Shown here in pieces: positions 13,931-14,917 of a stretch of 14,917 bases of DNA. The notes under the pieces are model-generated. The model searched no databases and was not told the origin of the DNA. It worked only from the letters and a program-made list of their open reading frames with translations. The translations under genes and the position numbers were made by a program. This DNA is from Betaproteobacteria bacterium (GTDB lineage: Bacteria > Pseudomonadota > Gammaproteobacteria > Burkholderiales > SG8-39): the NCBI GenBank assembly GCA_019237595.1, contig JAFAGU010000071.1:1-14917 (forward strand), given 5' to 3'. Numbering within the stretch: the first letter of the stretch is position 1; each line of letters opens with the position of its first letter.

Positions 13931-14140
13931 CTAGCGCTGCTTCCCGGCCTGGAGCTTGTGGTCCGCCAGCGAGCGGAAGAACGCCTCGTGGTCGAGCAGG
14001 TCCTGGAGGAAGCGCAGCTCCTCGGCCGCGAAGCTGCTTTCCGGCGCGTGGTTCTTGAGCCTTTGCAGCGCGTCGAGCGTCTCGCGCACTTTTTCGAGGG
14101 CGGATCCGTCGACGAATGCGCGTACCTGGCTGCGGGTCAT
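13931..14140 (-). CDS. Small hypothetical protein (69 aa)
   Basis: A 69-residue, all-helical-looking soluble protein that I do not recognise. It is rich in charged residues: ALEKVRETLDALQRLKN (~14-30), then AAEELRFLQDLLDHEAFFRSLADHKL (~39-64), ending QAGKQR. No cysteine, signal peptide or membrane segment. The ATG overlaps the stop of the DinB gene (ATGA), a strong sign of a real translationally coupled gene. The hydrophobic spacing suggests two amphipathic helices that could form a hairpin or a protein-binding module. It may act with the DinB protein, which is inference from coupling only. Confidence 0.6.
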   Translation of the reverse strand: MTRSQVRAFVDGSALEKVRETLDALQRLKNHAPESSFAAEELRFLQDLLDHEAFFRSLADHKLQAGKQR

Positions 14141-14640
14141 CGCGATTGTCCTTTTTCGCGCACGTAGACCGGCAGGTCAGTGGAAGGCGGCTGGATCGAG
14201 AGCAGGTTCAGGACGGCCGTGACGTGCCCGCGATGATAGATGCCGTGCGTGACCGCGTGCATCACCATCTCCGCCCGCGTCATCGCGCCGTCGCCCCCGC
14301 CGATGAACGTAAACTTTACGGTCTCAGCGGCGCTCGAGTCATCGAGGGCATCGGCATAGGCGACATACCACTGGTCCGTCTGCCTCTGCTTCTCCGTCAG
14401 CTCCGCGAGCGGCGGCACCTCGTCCGGAACCCTCGCCTTGAACCCGTGCGGCACCCCCTGGAGGTGCGCCTTCCACACGAGATCCATCGCATGCACATGA
14501 TTGAGCGTCCGTAGGATGTTCCCGGCAAAAATCGGCCGCTTTGCCAACAGCTCCTCCGGCGGCAGCTTCGCGACGGTGTCGTAAAGCCTTTCGTTCGCCC
14601 ATGCCTTGTACCGCGTGAGGGTGCGAAGGTGCGAGCTCAT
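14137..14640 (-). CDS. DinB family protein
   Basis: A 167-residue four-helix-bundle protein of the DinB/YfiT superfamily. The N-terminus YKAWANERLYDTVAKLPPEEL (~11-31) and NILRTLNHVHAMDLVWKAHL (~41-60) are typical. The probable metal-binding histidines are His48 or His50, and His132 and His136 in MHAVTHGIYHRGHVTAVL (~127-144). Members bind divalent metal and include thiol-dependent transferases and hydrolases; the name comes from damage-inducible Bacillus genes, though this family is not a polymerase. The substrate here is unknown. The stop overlaps the next gene's start by 4 bases, making a two-gene unit. The nearby NHEJ genes face it on the other strand, so shared function is not implied. 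Confidence 0.88.
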   Translation of the reverse strand: MSSHLRTLTRYKAWANERLYDTVAKLPPEELLAKRPIFAGNILRTLNHVHAMDLVWKAHLQGVPHGFKARVPDEVPPLAELTEKQRQTDQWYVAYADALDDSSAAETVKFTFIGGGDGAMTRAEMVMHAVTHGIYHRGHVTAVLNLLSIQPPSTDLPVYVREKGQSR

Positions 14641-14808
14641 CGCCGGACTTTATCGCAACTGGTAGTACACAGTTCGATAACGTCAGCGCGAGTTCCGCGT
14701 TGAAGGCAGAATCTCCGTTTCCGACCCGAAAGCGGACATCGGTTCAACACTGAGCTAGCCTAGGCGTGGGCAATGCCGCATGTATGATGGTCGACGAAGG
14801 GAGGCGCC
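14641..14808. other. Divergent intergenic region
   Basis: A 168-base gap between the DinB gene and the last gene. It contains an imperfect hairpin CCGTTTC-N6-GAAAgCGG (14715-14735), which looks like a piece of a dispersed repeat, and the palindrome GCCTAGGC (14758-14765). TATGAT (14783-14788) could be a -10 for the plus-strand gene but has no clear -35. AAGGGAGG (14798-14804 region) is the ribosome binding site. Confidence 0.35.
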
Positions 14809-14917
14809 ATGCTGAGATGGCGTATCGCGGTCATGCTTGCGCTCTGGGCGTTGTCGTCCTGCGCGCTCGCCGCTCCTGAGCCGGAGCACTCCCTAAGCTA
14901 CCTCGAGTCCACCGGGC
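14809..14917 (+). CDS. Exported protein or lipoprotein, N-terminus only (partial)
   Basis: An open frame of 36 codons that runs off the window end. It encodes a signal sequence: positive start MLRWR, hydrophobic IAVMLALWALSSCALA, then APEPEHSLSYLESTG. LSSC with Cys18 fits a lipobox, while ALA before APEP fits a signal peptidase I site; I cannot decide between them. A strong AAGGGAGG stands about 5 bases before the ATG. The mature part is too short to name a family. Confidence 0.65.
   Translation, partial: MLRWRIAVMLALWALSSCALAAPEPEHSLSYLESTG

Noticed and set aside
1..14917. CRISPR arrays, insertion sequences, phage or toxin-antitoxin genes.
   Set aside because: No regularly spaced repeats, terminal inverted repeats with a transposase, integrase or phage genes were seen on either strand.

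Overview
The window is a GC-rich (roughly two-thirds G+C by eye) proteobacterial chromosome segment. It opens with the 3' end of a 23S rRNA and a complete 5S rRNA whose sequence looks betaproteobacterial. That affiliation is an inference from the 5S and from the gene families, not a database result.

Layout: (1) 1-529, end of an rRNA operon with a strong intrinsic terminator. (2) 548-1951, minus strand, a MocR-type regulator (GntR helix-turn-helix plus aminotransferase-like PLP domain). (3) 1952-2243, a 292-base divergent control region with a clear sigma-54 (-24/-12) promoter, three TGATCG boxes spaced exactly 11 bp, and two TGCACC boxes further upstream. (4) 2244-8297, a tightly packed plus-strand operon of the Nit1C / Nit6803 type: nitB (MSMEG_0572/Sll0783 family), nitC (nitrilase), nitD (MSMEG_0568-family radical SAM), a DUF1348 gene, nitE (GNAT), nitF (AIR-synthase-like), nitG (MSMEG_0570 family) and nitH (flavin-dependent oxidoreductase). 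This cluster is known from nitrogen-starvation responses and has been linked to bacterial growth on cyanide as nitrogen source; the pathway chemistry is not solved. Two points are odd here: nitD carries an in-frame amber codon at codon 277 of 369, and a DUF1348 gene sits inside the cluster between nitD and nitE.

(5) 8337-13429, a bacterial non-homologous end-joining locus: a DUF72 gene (minus strand) whose start codon interlocks with that of a three-domain LigD (PE-ligase-polymerase), then Ku, then a MerR-like HTH protein with TPR repeats. Ku has its own strong ribosome binding site and an AT-rich palindrome beside the predicted transcription start. (6) 13434-14640, three minus-strand genes: a small four-helix membrane protein resembling a free-standing sensor domain, a 69-residue hypothetical, and a DinB-family protein that overlaps it by 4 bases. 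(7) 14809 to the end, the first 36 codons of an exported protein, possibly a lipoprotein, cut by the window edge.

The nit genes are coupled by stop/start overlaps and probably work as one nitrogen-limitation-controlled unit. MocR is a divergent neighbour that could regulate it, although the sigma-54 promoter predicts that a separate enhancer-binding activator is needed. LigD and Ku together form a self-sufficient double-strand-break repair pair.
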